Origin: Cytobacillus oceanisediminis
Lineage (GTDB): Bacteria; Bacillota; Bacilli; Bacillales; Cytobacillaceae
Assembly: GCF_022811925.1 (NCBI RefSeq)
Contig: NZ_CP065511.1
Span: 4,775,001-4,839,000 of the forward strand
Direction: 5' to 3'
DNA: 64,000 nt
The notes below the pieces were generated by a model, which did no database searches, was not told the DNA's origin, and worked only from the letters and a program-made list of their open reading frames with translations. Positions within the stretch are counted from its first letter, which is position 1; every line of letters begins with the position of its first letter. Below are positions 1-10,010 of this stretch, in pieces. The position numbers were made by a program, and so were the translations under genes.

Positions 1-808
1 GAATTTCTCCGCTACCACACCTCATCCCCGCACTTTTCAACGTGCGTGGGTTCGGCCTCCATCCAGTGTTACCTGGACTTCACCCTGGACATGGGTAGAT
101 CACCTGGTTTCGGGTCTACGACCACATACTCATTCGCCCTATTCAGACTCGCTTTCGCGCTCCGTCTCTTCAACTTAACCTTGCATGTAATCGTAACTCG
201 CCGGTTCATTCTACAAAGGCACGCTATCACCCATTAACGGGCTCTAACTACTTGTAGGCACACGGTTTCAGGATCTCTTTCACTCCCTTCCGGGGTGCTT
301 TTCACCTTTCCTCACGGTACTGGTTCACTATCGGTCACTAGGAGTATTTAGCCTTGGGAGATGGTCCTCCTGCTTCCGACGGGATTTCTCGTGTCCCGCC
401 GTACTCAGGATCCACTCTGGAGGAACGAAGTTTCAACTACAGGGCTTTTACCTTCTCTGGCCGGCCTTTCCAGACCTGTTCATTTACCTCGTTCCTTTGT
501 AACTCCGTATAGAGTGTCCTAACCCCAGGAGGCAAGCCTCCTGGTTTGGGCTAATCCTGTTTCGCTCCGCTACTCAGGAATCGCGTTTGCTTTCTTCCTC
601 CGGGTACTTAGATGTTTCAGTTCCCGGGTCTGCCTTCAATACCCTATGTATTCAGGTAAAGATCCTATCCCATTACGGATAGGGGTTTCCATTCGGAAAT
701 CTCCGGATCAAAGCTTACTTACAGCTCCCGAAGCATATCGGTGTTAGTACCGTCCTTCATCGGCTCCTAGTGCCAAGGCATTCACCGTGCGCCCTTTCTA
801 ACTTAACT
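1..808 (-). rRNA. 23S ribosomal RNA, 5' part (runs off window start)
   Basis: The plus strand reads as the reverse complement of the 5' third of bacterial 23S rRNA. The 5' end is recognisable near 770-808 as the complement of the conserved GUUAAGUUAGAAAGGGCGCA start. The gene continues beyond base 1. It lies downstream of the 16S gene in the same orientation, as in a normal rrn operon. The exact mature 5' end is uncertain by a few bases. Confidence 0.97.
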
Positions 809-2639
<1,831 letters not shown>

Positions 2640-2771
2640 AGTTGATTTAGCTCATAAGTTGTCTTTTTAAAAAAGACTAAAGAATTAACGTTGACGTTTT
2701 TGTTCGTTCAGTTTTCAAAGATCAATTTCTCTTTGTTATATTTTACCTTATCGCTCAGAAGCGACTTTAAC

Positions 2772-2801
2772 AATATAACATGTTATCCATTAGCAAGTCA
2801 A
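2772..2801 (-). promoter_or_regulatory. Probable rrn promoter P2 (sigma-A)
   Basis: On the minus strand TTGACT (2801-2796) is followed after 18 bases by TATATT (2777-2772). Downstream, around 2700-2722, the leader holds the boxA-like CTTTGAAAACT seen in Bacillus rrn leaders. This is read by eye; no start site is known. Confidence 0.65.
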
Positions 2802-2856
2802 CAACTTTTTAAAATCTTTTTTCTCTGTTTAACATGCCTTGTTGAGGACAAGAATT

Positions 2857-2886
2857 AATATACCATGACTTATTAAATGTTTGCAA
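2857..2886 (-). promoter_or_regulatory. Probable rrn promoter P1 (sigma-A)
   Basis: On the minus strand TTGCAA (2886-2881) is followed after 18 bases by TATATT (2862-2857), about 85 bases upstream of the P2 candidate. Tandem promoters of this kind are usual for Bacillus rrn operons. The rest of 2887-3140 is AT-rich with no gene that I can support. Confidence 0.5.
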
Positions 2887-3147
2887 TATAATTTTTAAAA
2901 ATGTTTATCTTTATATTTTCAGTGCACATTATTATAAATCTCTTCTCTATATAAATTGTTGTTTTGGAATCAATTTAAAAGACGGTACCTTTACGAAAAC
3001 TTTATTTATTTTAATTGTTCTGTAGCCAGATCTCATAAAATGTGCATTTTCTTAACATCAAATTTATACGCATTTCACCTGAACTTTTGAAAATTCATTA
3101 TATCAGTAACATATTATTCGAAATCTTCATTTCACATACCCACAAAC

Positions 3148-3229
3148 TTATCCACCACTAAACACTTATTAATTCAGTTGTCAACAAAGTTATCCACATC
3201 ACGTGGATAACTTTGTTCAGTTTTCCACA
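3148..3229. promoter_or_regulatory. DnaA-box-like cluster with 15-bp inverted repeat
   Basis: Four sites match or nearly match the DnaA box TTATNCACA: TTATCCACC (3148-3156), TTATCCACA (3190-3198, exact), the reverse of TTATCCACG (3202-3210) and TTTTCCACA (3221-3229). The two central sites sit in perfect inverted arms of 15 bases (3183-3197 and 3203-3217) around a 5-base loop. There is no dnaA, dnaN or rpmH nearby, so this is unlikely to be oriC. It could be a DnaA titration or regulatory cluster. Confidence 0.5.
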
Positions 3230-3394
3230 CTTTTATAAGCTTCTTTTAACAATAATTAAATTTATACATAATTTATTGATTAGCCGTCACGGGAGTGAGA
3301 AAACAAGTTTAAATAATAACAATATAAAGATATAGTAATAGTTTTGGTTATTTTTCATAAAATCTATTAACTCTACTATAAACGGAAGGTGTGA

Positions 3395-3574
3395 ATGACA
3401 CTGGAAACCGCAGCACTATACCTATCAGTAATCATGGCTATATTTTTATTTGCTTACGCCTATTCAGAGGGCATAAAAATTGCAAATTCAGATGAAGAGG
3501 TCTATGGGGGCACCTTCATCTTTTCTGTTACAGCCGCATTTATCTTTTCTGCTCTAACCTACGTATTTAGATAA
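3395..3574 (+). CDS. Small two-helix membrane protein, 59 residues
   Basis: A 59-codon frame starts at ATG 3395 after a GGAAGGTG ribosome site and ends just before a strong terminator. The product starts MTLETAALYLSVIMAIFLFA. It shows two hydrophobic segments (about residues 6-22 and 41-57) around a polar loop containing NSDEEVYGG. I do not recognise a family. It lies between the rrn promoters with the DnaA-like boxes and a convergent EamA transporter gene. The ribosome site, the terminator and the clean membrane topology make it a likely real gene. Confidence 0.7.
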   Translation: MTLETAALYLSVIMAIFLFAYAYSEGIKIANSDEEVYGGTFIFSVTAAFIFSALTYVFR

Positions 3575-3575
3575 A

Positions 3576-3603
3576 AAAATCTCCCCATCCCAGGGAGATT
3601 TTT
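3576..3603. terminator. Rho-independent terminator, likely bidirectional
   Basis: AATCTCC and GGGAGATT arms flank a short loop, with A and T tracts on the two sides. It closes the 59-residue gene and may also serve the convergent transporter gene that ends at 3634. Confidence 0.85.
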
Positions 3604-3633
3604 CTCTTATATAACTATAGATAGATTATCCAT

Positions 3634-4548
3634 TTATCCGGAAACCGTTGTTTTTTTCTTCAATTCTTTCATCCGGATCCTTCTCTCATCTAATAAGAAG
3701 AGAGTTATTCCTCCAATTACGATTGTTCCACCGAGTACTTGTGTCCATAAAATCGACTCATCAAGCAAATAATAAGCTAGAATTGCAGCACCAACTGGCT
3801 CAAATAAGATGGCCATAGAAATAGTTGAGGTGCTTAGCCATTTTAGTGACCAATTAAATAATGTGTGTCCTAGCAGGGTTGGAACTAGAGCCAGCAATAT
3901 AAAATATACCCAGTCACTGGTTCCATATGAGATTAAAGGTTCATTAACGATTAACACGTAGAATAACAATGTAACAGTGCTTATACTGTAGACAACAAAA
4001 GTGTAAGTAACGAGCGATATCCTTTTTCTGACGGTTTGACCAAACATTAAGTAAGCCGTTACCAGGGCACAGGCAATGATTGCAAGTATATCCCCGAATA
4101 AAGCGGTCCCGCTGATTTGAAAATCTCCCCAGCTGATAATAACACTGCCCACAATTGCGAAAAGCCCGCTTAATATTGCTTTCCAGGTAAACTTTTCTTT
4201 AAAAAAGAAATATGTGCCTGCAAATGCAAATAAGGGCTGTAGTGTTACAAGGACTGTAGAACTGGCTACAGAGGTGTAGTTCAATGACTCAAACCAAAGA
4301 ATAAAATGAAAAGCAAGAAAAACACCGGCAACGATTGAATAGATCCAATCCCGCAGTGTAATAAGACGAAGTTCCGGAACATACTTTAAAAGAAATACAG
4401 GCAACATGAAAAGAACAGAAAATAATAATCTGTAAAAAGCAATGACTCCCGATGGGGCGCTGGATACCTTCACCAATATGGCTGAAGTAGAGACAGAAAT
4501 GACGCCAATTGCCAGGGCAACATAGGGATTTATTTTTTTATCTGACAT
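3634..4548 (-). CDS. EamA/DMT-family transporter
   Basis: The 304-residue product has about ten hydrophobic segments and the two-fold EamA repeat layout of drug/metabolite exporters. Glycine-rich helices and the internal PVGAAILAYYLLDE stretch are typical of the second EamA domain. The basic tail after the last helix (about residues 285-304) is cytoplasmic. The substrate cannot be told from sequence; family members export amino acids or other metabolites, or import them. The gene is single, with no obvious partner. The start at 4548 is the only well-placed ATG before the first helix. Confidence 0.85.
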   Translation of the reverse strand: MSDKKINPYVALAIGVISVSTSAILVKVSSAPSGVIAFYRLLFSVLFMLPVFLLKYVPELRLITLRDWIYSIVAGVFLAFHFILWFESLNYTSVASSTVLVTLQPLFAFAGTYFFFKEKFTWKAILSGLFAIVGSVIISWGDFQISGTALFGDILAIIACALVTAYLMFGQTVRKRISLVTYTFVVYSISTVTLLFYVLIVNEPLISYGTSDWVYFILLALVPTLLGHTLFNWSLKWLSTSTISMAILFEPVGAAILAYYLLDESILWTQVLGGTIVIGGITLFLLDERRIRMKELKKKTTVSG

Positions 4549-4695
4549 TTTTTAATACTCCTTGTTTCTGTTTCCTAATAATTAGGGTATATTTCATTTT
4601 ACAACGTATAGTCAAACTTTTACTACGGTTTTATTTTAGCAGGATTTTAAAGATCATATTTTGGATATATAATACTTAAAAAAGCAGGAGATATT

Positions 4696-5394
4696 ATGAG
4701 CAGTTTAGAGATAGAAATATTAATGAAGCTGGGTATTTCAGCAGTCCTGGGTCTTGTTATAGGCCTGGAGAGAGAATTAAAAAGAAAGCCGGTCGGCCTA
4801 AAGACCAGTTTAGTTATTTCCATAGTAAGCTGCCTGCTGACTATTGTGTCTATAGAATCGGCCTATATGTTTCCCGGTAATGATGACATCAACATAACGA
4901 TGGATCCGCTCCGTTTAGCTGCCCAAATTGTTTCAGGAATCGGCTTTTTGGGTGCAGGCGTTATTTTAAGGCGGGGAAATGACAGTATTTCGGGTCTTAC
5001 AACAGCAGCTTTAATTTGGGGGGCAGCAGGAATCGGAATTGCTGTAGGAGCAGGCTTTTATATTGAAGCAATGGCAGGAGTCGCGCTGCTTATTATTTCA
5101 GTAGAGGTAATTCCTCTTATCATGGGCATAATTGGCCCTAAACGCTTAAGAGAAAAAGAAATCAATCTGCAGCTGAAAGTAAGGGATAAAGAAAATATCG
5201 CTGACATCATCCCAGCGGTAAAAGACCTTGATATATCTATAAAACATATTCGCATTAAAGATTTAGAAGATGAACATCTGCATCTTGTACAGCTGATAGT
5301 TGCCGTCGACTATAAAAGAAGAACTACGGATGTTTATTACAGCGTTTCAAGTATCCCTGGAGTGCAGTGTATGGAAATCGATAGTATGCAGTAA
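4696..5394 (+). CDS. MgtC/SapB-family membrane protein
   Basis: The 232-residue protein has an N-terminal membrane domain of about four or five helices with the family signature GLVIGLERELKRKPVGLKT near residues 19-37 and GIGFLGAGVILRRG near 80-93. A soluble ACT-like C-terminal domain (about 150-232) follows. MgtC relatives act in growth at low magnesium and in control of membrane ATP synthase in some bacteria; the Bacillus role is less clear. The ribosome site GCAGGAG precedes ATG 4696. It is a single gene followed by tRNA-Ala. Confidence 0.88.
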   Translation: MSSLEIEILMKLGISAVLGLVIGLERELKRKPVGLKTSLVISIVSCLLTIVSIESAYMFPGNDDINITMDPLRLAAQIVSGIGFLGAGVILRRGNDSISGLTTAALIWGAAGIGIAVGAGFYIEAMAGVALLIISVEVIPLIMGIIGPKRLREKEINLQLKVRDKENIADIIPAVKDLDISIKHIRIKDLEDEHLHLVQLIVAVDYKRRTTDVYYSVSSIPGVQCMEIDSMQ

Positions 5395-5413
5395 AATTTT
5401 TTAATAATTCCTC

Positions 5414-5442
5414 TTGCAAGATAACTCCGATGTGGTTATAAT
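5414..5442 (+). promoter_or_regulatory. Probable sigma-A promoter of tRNA-Ala
   Basis: TTGCAA (5414-5419) and a perfect TATAAT (5437-5442) are separated by 17 bases and lie 20 bases before the tRNA. This spacing suits a stable-RNA promoter. Confidence 0.75.
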
Positions 5443-5461
5443 TTTTCTTGTACCACTTCTC

Positions 5462-5534
5462 GGGGGATTAGCTCAGCTGGGAGAGCGCAACGCTGGCAGC
5501 GTTGAGGTCAGGGGTTCGAGCCCCCTATTCTCCA
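5462..5534 (+). tRNA. tRNA-Ala (anticodon GGC)
   Basis: A full 73-base cloverleaf is visible: acceptor GGGGGAT pairing with ATTCTCC (with G-T pairs), D arm AGCTCAGCTGGGAGAGC, anticodon stem CAACG/CGTTG with loop CTGGCAG, and T arm with GGTTCGAGCC. The anticodon GGC reads GCC/GCU alanine codons. The CCA end is not encoded. It is a single tRNA with its own promoter and terminator. Confidence 0.96.
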
Positions 5535-5540
5535 TAAAAC

Positions 5541-5583
5541 AAAAAAGCTGCAAGGCCTAAAACAGGCTTTGCAGCTTTTTTTA
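5541..5583. terminator. Bidirectional terminator between tRNA-Ala and cydS
   Basis: A 17-18 base stem (AGCTGCAAGGCCT against AGGCTTTGCAGCT, plus A/T pairs) with a 5-base loop and T runs on both strands. It serves the tRNA on the plus strand and the cyd operon on the minus strand. Confidence 0.9.
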
Positions 5584-5596
5584 TCTCATTAACTTG

Positions 5597-5698
5597 TTAT
5601 TCCTCCACTCTTTCATCCTTCCCCGCCAGCCAAAAAGCCGCGGCAATGGAGGCAATGATCACAATAAACGGTGCATAAAACATCACAAATTCCGCCAT
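5597..5698 (-). CDS. cydS: Cytochrome bd oxidase small subunit CydS
   Basis: This 33-residue frame begins MAEFVMFYAPFIVIIASIAA and ends in a short charged tail. It is one transmembrane helix. Length and pattern (FxxMYAP..VV..S..AAFW..KD near the end) match the CydS subunit described in the Geobacillus thermodenitrificans bd oxidase, which is also 33 residues. It lies 9 bases downstream of cydB with the ribosome site TAGGAGG. It should bind CydA and stabilise the haem region of the quinol oxidase. Confidence 0.85.
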   Translation of the reverse strand: MAEFVMFYAPFIVIIASIAAAFWLAGKDERVEE

Positions 5699-5707
5699 AA
5701 TTTCCTC

Positions 5708-6733
5708 CTATGCATGGTCATCTCTCTTCCCCTGAACATAGTCTTTATTGAACAGGAACAGTCTAAGCAGCAGGTAGAGGGACGGCAGGAGCAATCCCAG
5801 TCCTGCTATGAAGGCAATGATAAGGGCAATGGCCATAGCTTCGTTTGTAAAACCGTCATAAATGGTCAGGTATGGATAAAGCAGGTACGGATAATGCGAG
5901 ATTCCGTAGGCAAAGAACGCCACTAGGAATTGGCCTGCCAAGAGCCCAAATGCGAGTCCATACAATTTACGCTTCCATATTAGATAAACAGTCCCGGCAA
6001 ACAGGATGAACGAGATGCCGAACAGCCACCATAGGTCCATTAATCTGCTGAAATGCTCAGGATTGTGATTCCGCAGTTCGACAATAATGCCTGTCGCTGT
6101 TACAATAGCAGGCACCGCCCATATAAGAGCGTATTTTCTAAGCAGCTCTGTGGCCGGTTCATCGTTTGCTTTATTGGCATACCACGTCAGGAATACTGCT
6201 GATATATATAAAACTGCTGCTATACTCAGTACAACGATGCTCCATGTCAGCGGACTGGTGAACAATGCCCAATAGTCAAGCTCCAGCCCTGATGATGTCT
6301 CACTAACGAATCCGCCTTCTGATATGGTCAGGACAATGGACAGGGATGCAGGAATGAAAAGACCTGAAAGTCCATACAGGTAGGTCCATTTTTTTTGTCT
6401 TAGCCCGCCGTAGGTGGTAAAAGCGTAATAAGATCCACGGATGGCAAGCAGGACGACCGCAATGCTTGCCGGCACCAGCAGGACCGTTCCATAATAATAG
6501 GCTGTTTTTGGAAAAAATCCGACAATCCCTACGAAGAAGAACACCAGGAACACATTCGTAACTTCCCAAACCGGTGATAAATAACGCTGAATAATACGGG
6601 TTAAAATATGCTGTTTTCCACGGAAAAGACTGTATGCGTTGAAAAATCCTGCTCCAAAGTCAATAGAGGCAACGATGACGTATCCAAATAGAAACAGCCA
6701 TAAGACGGAAATTCCGATAATCTCAAGCGTCAC
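5708..6733 (-). CDS. cydB: Cytochrome bd ubiquinol/menaquinol oxidase subunit II
   Basis: The 341-residue protein has about eight or nine transmembrane helices and the N-terminal pattern typical of CydB (FGYVIVASIDFGAGFF near residues 16-31). Together with CydA it forms a quinol:O2 oxidoreductase in the cytoplasmic membrane that works at low oxygen. The length equals that of the Geobacillus-type subunit. The start codon overlaps the cydA stop by four bases, indicating translational coupling, and cydS follows. Confidence 0.94.
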   Translation of the reverse strand: MTLEIIGISVLWLFLFGYVIVASIDFGAGFFNAYSLFRGKQHILTRIIQRYLSPVWEVTNVFLVFFFVGIVGFFPKTAYYYGTVLLVPASIAVVLLAIRGSYYAFTTYGGLRQKKWTYLYGLSGLFIPASLSIVLTISEGGFVSETSSGLELDYWALFTSPLTWSIVVLSIAAVLYISAVFLTWYANKANDEPATELLRKYALIWAVPAIVTATGIIVELRNHNPEHFSRLMDLWWLFGISFILFAGTVYLIWKRKLYGLAFGLLAGQFLVAFFAYGISHYPYLLYPYLTIYDGFTNEAMAIALIIAFIAGLGLLLPSLYLLLRLFLFNKDYVQGKRDDHA

Positions 6734-8076
6734 CGCTGATCACCCTCTTTCTCCAGCTCACGGTCGGCCAATTCCTGTTCGACCGGATTTTTGCGGAACA
6801 TTCTGGTGAGGACAATGATGCTTCCAATTGCCAGCACCAGATATAATCCTGCAAACAGCAGAAGCATAAGGTCGACCTGGCCGCTTGAAGTGGCAGCCTC
6901 TTCAGTACGCATGATGCCCCTCAGAATCCACGGCTGCCGGCCCACTTCCGCAAACCACCAGCCCGCTTCAATCGCAATTATGGATAAAGGACCGCCCAGA
7001 ACGATGAGCCACCGGAACCATTTCGACGTAACAAAGCGCATTTTAAACCAGGTGCCTAAGACATAGATGAGTGAAAGTGCCGTCATCCACATACCGATGG
7101 TCACCATAAGGTCAAACAGGTAATGGATATATAGCGGCGGAATTTCATCCTCCGCAAATTGGTCAAGTCCGATCACTTCGGCATTCGGATTGCTGTGCGC
7201 AAGGATGCTGAGTGCATATGGAATCTTAATTGCATATTTCACTTCGCCGTCATCAAGAACCCCATAGAGCATTAACGGTGCCCCTTCTTCTGTTTCAAAA
7301 TGCCACTCGGCAGCAGCCAATTTTTCAGGCTGGTATTCCGCAAGGTATTTTCCGGAGAAGTCACCAATTACCGCTGTAGCGATCGAGAAAATCAATCCGA
7401 TTTTCATTGTGAGCAACAATGCCTTCTTATGGTAGATATGATTCGATCCTTTTAGAAGGCGAAAAGCTCCTATTGATGCCAGGACAAACGCTGATGTCAT
7501 ATAGGCTGTTGAAAGCACATGTGCAACCTTCGTTGGCATGGCGGGTGTGAACATTGCCAGTATCGGGTTAATATTTACCAGCTGGCCATTCACAATGTCA
7601 AAGCCCTGCGGTGCATTCATAAATGCATTTACCATTGTAATGAAAATAGCAGAAAATGAAGCCCCAATTGCAACTGGTATTAATAAAAGCATATGCTTCT
7701 TCTGATTCTCAAACCGATCCCATGTATACAGATAAATCCCAAGGAAAATCGCTTCAAAGAAAAAGGCAAAAGTCTCCATAAACAAAGGCAGCGCAATGAC
7801 ATTGCCTGCTAGTTCCATAAAGTTAGGCCACAGCAATGATAGCTGCAGGCCGATGGCTGTCCCCGTAACAACACCGACAGCCACCGTAATAACAAAACCG
7901 CGCGTCCATCTTCGGGCGAGCAGAATATAATGTTCATCCTGTTTTTTTATCCCCACCCATTGTGCAATCATAATCATGAGCGGGATGCCGACACCAATGG
8001 TGGCGTAAATGATGTGGAAGGATAATGTCAGCTCAGTTAAGACACGGCTGAAAAAGACAGATTCTTCATTTCCCAT
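6730..8076 (-). CDS. cydA: Cytochrome bd quinol oxidase subunit I
   Basis: The 448-residue haem-bearing subunit belongs to the short Q-loop class found in Bacillus and Geobacillus. Visible landmarks are the helix-I SFHIIYATIGVG with its haem-ligand histidine, the EAIFLGIYLYTWDRF helix, and the WFAEVGRQPW motif near residue 360-370. It oxidises menaquinol and reduces oxygen without proton pumping. The ribosome site AAAGGAGAATGTTAA precedes ATG 8076. It is the first large gene of the cyd operon, with a mini-gene just upstream. Confidence 0.95.
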   Translation of the reverse strand: MGNEESVFFSRVLTELTLSFHIIYATIGVGIPLMIMIAQWVGIKKQDEHYILLARRWTRGFVITVAVGVVTGTAIGLQLSLLWPNFMELAGNVIALPLFMETFAFFFEAIFLGIYLYTWDRFENQKKHMLLLIPVAIGASFSAIFITMVNAFMNAPQGFDIVNGQLVNINPILAMFTPAMPTKVAHVLSTAYMTSAFVLASIGAFRLLKGSNHIYHKKALLLTMKIGLIFSIATAVIGDFSGKYLAEYQPEKLAAAEWHFETEEGAPLMLYGVLDDGEVKYAIKIPYALSILAHSNPNAEVIGLDQFAEDEIPPLYIHYLFDLMVTIGMWMTALSLIYVLGTWFKMRFVTSKWFRWLIVLGGPLSIIAIEAGWWFAEVGRQPWILRGIMRTEEAATSSGQVDLMLLLFAGLYLVLAIGSIIVLTRMFRKNPVEQELADRELEKEGDQR

Positions 8077-8093
8077 TTAACATTCTCCTTTTC

Positions 8094-8189
8094 CTATCCT
8101 GCAAAAATGCGTCCAATAAAAGAAAGCCCCATAATGATAGCCACTGTAAAGGCAAGCCACATTAATATGCGTTCCTGTTTTTTATACAT
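8094..8189 (-). CDS. 31-residue membrane mini-protein upstream of cydA
   Basis: A 31-codon frame with ribosome site AAGAGGAGTG precedes cydA by 17 bases on the same strand. The product begins MYKKQERILMWLAFTVAIIM and contains one hydrophobic helix (about residues 9-28) after a basic N-terminus. It is likely co-transcribed with cydA and may be an accessory or leader peptide of the oxidase. I know of no named family for it. Its placement in the operon, ribosome site and single clean helix support it being real. Confidence 0.6.
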   Translation of the reverse strand: MYKKQERILMWLAFTVAIIMGLSFIGRIFAG

Positions 8190-8532
8190 TCACTCACTCC
8201 TCTTGAATGCTCATTACATCACATTATTCCACAGTTTTGAAGAAAAAGCTGTGACACTAAAACAACATTTGTATGAGGAAAATATGAAATCTTATGTATT
8301 TCCTTTTACAATTCCCTATTCCCTTTTGAGAAGCAATTAAAACGAAAAGGACATTGGAATTTGCCAATGCCTGGTTCAACTAATCTTCTAACTTATATGT
8401 GTTTTACGTATAAGCAGCCCTTAAGGCAAAATCTCAGCTTTTGTTAATTCTACTCTTTTCCTCCATTGGGCAGACTCCTGTTTTTTCTAATTAAATTTTC
8501 TCTAAGCGGTATAATTTATACTTGAATTTGCC
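8190..8532. other. Intergenic region upstream of the cyd operon
   Basis: This AT-rich stretch separates the cyd operon from the yhfK-like gene. It must hold the cyd promoter, but I find no convincing sigma-A pair and no clear Rex or ResD site. An open frame crossing it on the plus strand (8107-8340) overlaps the mini-gene, lacks a ribosome site and looks accidental. Confidence 0.5.
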
Positions 8533-8560
8533 GAAAAAATCCCGGTGCATACACACCGGG
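8533..8560 (-). terminator. Terminator after yhfK-like gene
   Basis: CCCGGTG and CACCGGG arms with a 6-base loop are followed on the minus strand by a run of six or more T. Confidence 0.88.
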
Positions 8561-8566
8561 CAAGAG

Positions 8567-9211
8567 TTATATATTTTTCAATGCTGTTTCTGCATCTTCT
8601 TCACCTGAAACCAGATCAAATGCGCGTTTATAGGTGTTCTCATTATCCAGGACAGCATAAAGAGTTTTAGCTACATCCTCACGGGGAATGAAGCCGCGCT
8701 CCAAATTTTCTGCTGCTTTGATTTTGCCGGTTCCCTCTTCATTTGTCAGGCCGCCTGGACGAACGATTGTGTAATTCAAGCTGCTGTTTTCCAGAATCCT
8801 GTCGGCATAATGCTTTGCAGCGTAATAAGGCTTGATCGTATCACTCCACTTATCGCGATTATTCGCCTGTATGGCGCTGACCATTACAAACCGGTCCACA
8901 CCAGCCCTCTCAGCCGCTTCTATTGTTTTTACCGCACCATCTAGGTCGATCAGCAGAGTTTTGTCATAGCCGGTATTTCCGCCTGAACCTGCAGTAAACA
9001 CAATTGCATCGCAGCCATTGGCTGCTTCAGCCAATTCATCAACTGTTCCTTCAAGGCTTGCGACTGCCGTCTCAACACCCATATCCTCAAACCGCCGGGC
9101 CTGCTCTTCTTTTCTGATCATTGCTCTTGCTGTATGTTTATCAGCTTCTTTAATAAGCTTTACCAGCTGCTTTCCGATTTGTCCGTTTGCTCCCACGACA
9201 AGAACTTTCAT
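8567..9211 (-). CDS. yhfK: NAD(P)-binding sugar-epimerase-like reductase (YhfK type)
   Basis: The 214-residue Rossmann-fold protein starts with KVLVVGANGQIGKQLVKLI, a GxxGxxG nucleotide-binding loop near residues 7-13, and has AIVFTAGSGG and the YAAKHYAD stretch around the usual YxxxK position. It belongs to the atypical short-chain dehydrogenase (NmrA/SDR_a5) group that includes B. subtilis YhfK, which is also 214 residues long. Substrate unknown; possibly a redox-linked NAD(P)H sensor or reductase. It has its own ribosome site (AAGGGGCAGG) and terminator. Confidence 0.82.
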   Translation of the reverse strand: MKVLVVGANGQIGKQLVKLIKEADKHTARAMIRKEEQARRFEDMGVETAVASLEGTVDELAEAANGCDAIVFTAGSGGNTGYDKTLLIDLDGAVKTIEAAERAGVDRFVMVSAIQANNRDKWSDTIKPYYAAKHYADRILENSSLNYTIVRPGGLTNEEGTGKIKAAENLERGFIPREDVAKTLYAVLDNENTYKRAFDLVSGEEDAETALKNI

Positions 9212-9281
9212 GAATACCTGCCCCTTTCTGTTTATGTGGTCTTAATTATTTCAAAAGAAAATAGCGATATCAATGAACTGT

Positions 9282-9899
9282 TTAGGACCCCATACGGACA
9301 ATCCGCTTTTTATAAAGAGCCGCAATTGTGTTCATGATTAATACAGGGATCTTCTTTGGAAAATATCTTTTTCTGTAAAATTTATAAAATGCATGCTTCA
9401 AGTCGTCCCACTGTGTACAATTCTTCGTTTGTTTAAATCGGGCAACATCAATGATTTTAATATGGCCATCCTCTGTAAGAATAATGTTGCGCAGGTGGAT
9501 ATCCGAAGGGTTAAGCCCTCTTTCCCTTGCCAGCTTTAAAGCCTCATCTATTTGCCTGATTTTCTCCTCTTCTATCGGGACTCCTTTTGCAAGACATTCA
9601 AACAAAGTCAGCCCCTGTACATAATCAATTACAATATAGTTATCTCCAGAGCCGTATAAAGAGGGATAGTACGGATGGTCAGGCAGCGCCCTGTATATCT
9701 CCGCCTCTTCCCTGGCCGTTCTTTTAAACTCCGGAAAAAATACTTTTAATACAAGATTAGTTTCTTTTATCCTAAAAGCAAATGCACTTCTCCCTGCTCC
9801 TATAAATTCCAGACTGTCGTCCTTCTCAAGAAGTCTGGTCCAATTAAGGCTTCTGGAAAATTTCACACTCTCTGCAAGCTGCTGATATGGTTTCATCAT
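9282..9899 (-). CDS. Small serine/threonine kinase-like protein, riboswitch-controlled
   Basis: The 205-residue protein keeps reduced protein-kinase landmarks: a glycine loop GAGRSAF (about 34-40), lysine 52 in LVLKVFF, an HRD-like catalytic loop PSDIHLRN with Asp133 and Asn138, and Asp151 in DVA, which replaces DFG. This resembles B. subtilis YrzF-type kinases and RIO or lipopolysaccharide kinases. The target is unknown. I chose the start at 9899, after GGGAGG; the open frame extends to 9950, but that start would lie inside a terminator hairpin. The upstream leader holds a yybP-ykoY riboswitch and two terminators. Confidence 0.75.
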   Translation of the reverse strand: MMKPYQQLAESVKFSRSLNWTRLLEKDDSLEFIGAGRSAFAFRIKETNLVLKVFFPEFKRTAREEAEIYRALPDHPYYPSLYGSGDNYIVIDYVQGLTLFECLAKGVPIEEEKIRQIDEALKLARERGLNPSDIHLRNIILTEDGHIKIIDVARFKQTKNCTQWDDLKHAFYKFYRKRYFPKKIPVLIMNTIAALYKKRIVRMGS

Positions 9900-9924
9900 T
9901 AAACCTCCCTTTTCCAAACTCTTC

Positions 9925-9971
9925 CTGAAAAATAAAAGGCACTGAACCATTTATTGGTCTCAGTGCCTTTT
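9925..9971 (-). terminator. Second leader terminator before kinase-like gene
   Basis: On the minus strand a perfect 12-base stem (AAAAGGCACTGA against TCAGTGCCTTTT) is followed by TTTTATTTTT. It lies between the riboswitch terminator and the ribosome site, about 25 bases before the start codon region. Confidence 0.8.
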
Positions 9972-10010
9972 AAACAAAAGAGACCTTACCAAATAAATGG
10001 TAAAGGTCTC
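9972..10010 (-). terminator. Riboswitch expression-platform terminator
   Basis: GAGACCTTTACC pairs with GGTAAGGTCTC (one bulged T) around an ATTTATTT loop and is followed by TTTTGTTT. The 5' arm is also the 3' strand of the riboswitch aptamer, so metal binding and terminator formation should exclude each other. Confidence 0.8.

Noticed and set aside
3148..3229. Chromosomal origin oriC
   Set aside because: Only four DnaA-like sites, no dnaA, dnaN, rpmH or gyrase genes nearby, and gene order matches the rrnB-yug region.
8107..8340. 77-codon plus-strand gene upstream of cyd
   Set aside because: It is antisense to the 31-residue cyd mini-gene, has no ribosome site and its second half is AT-rich filler.
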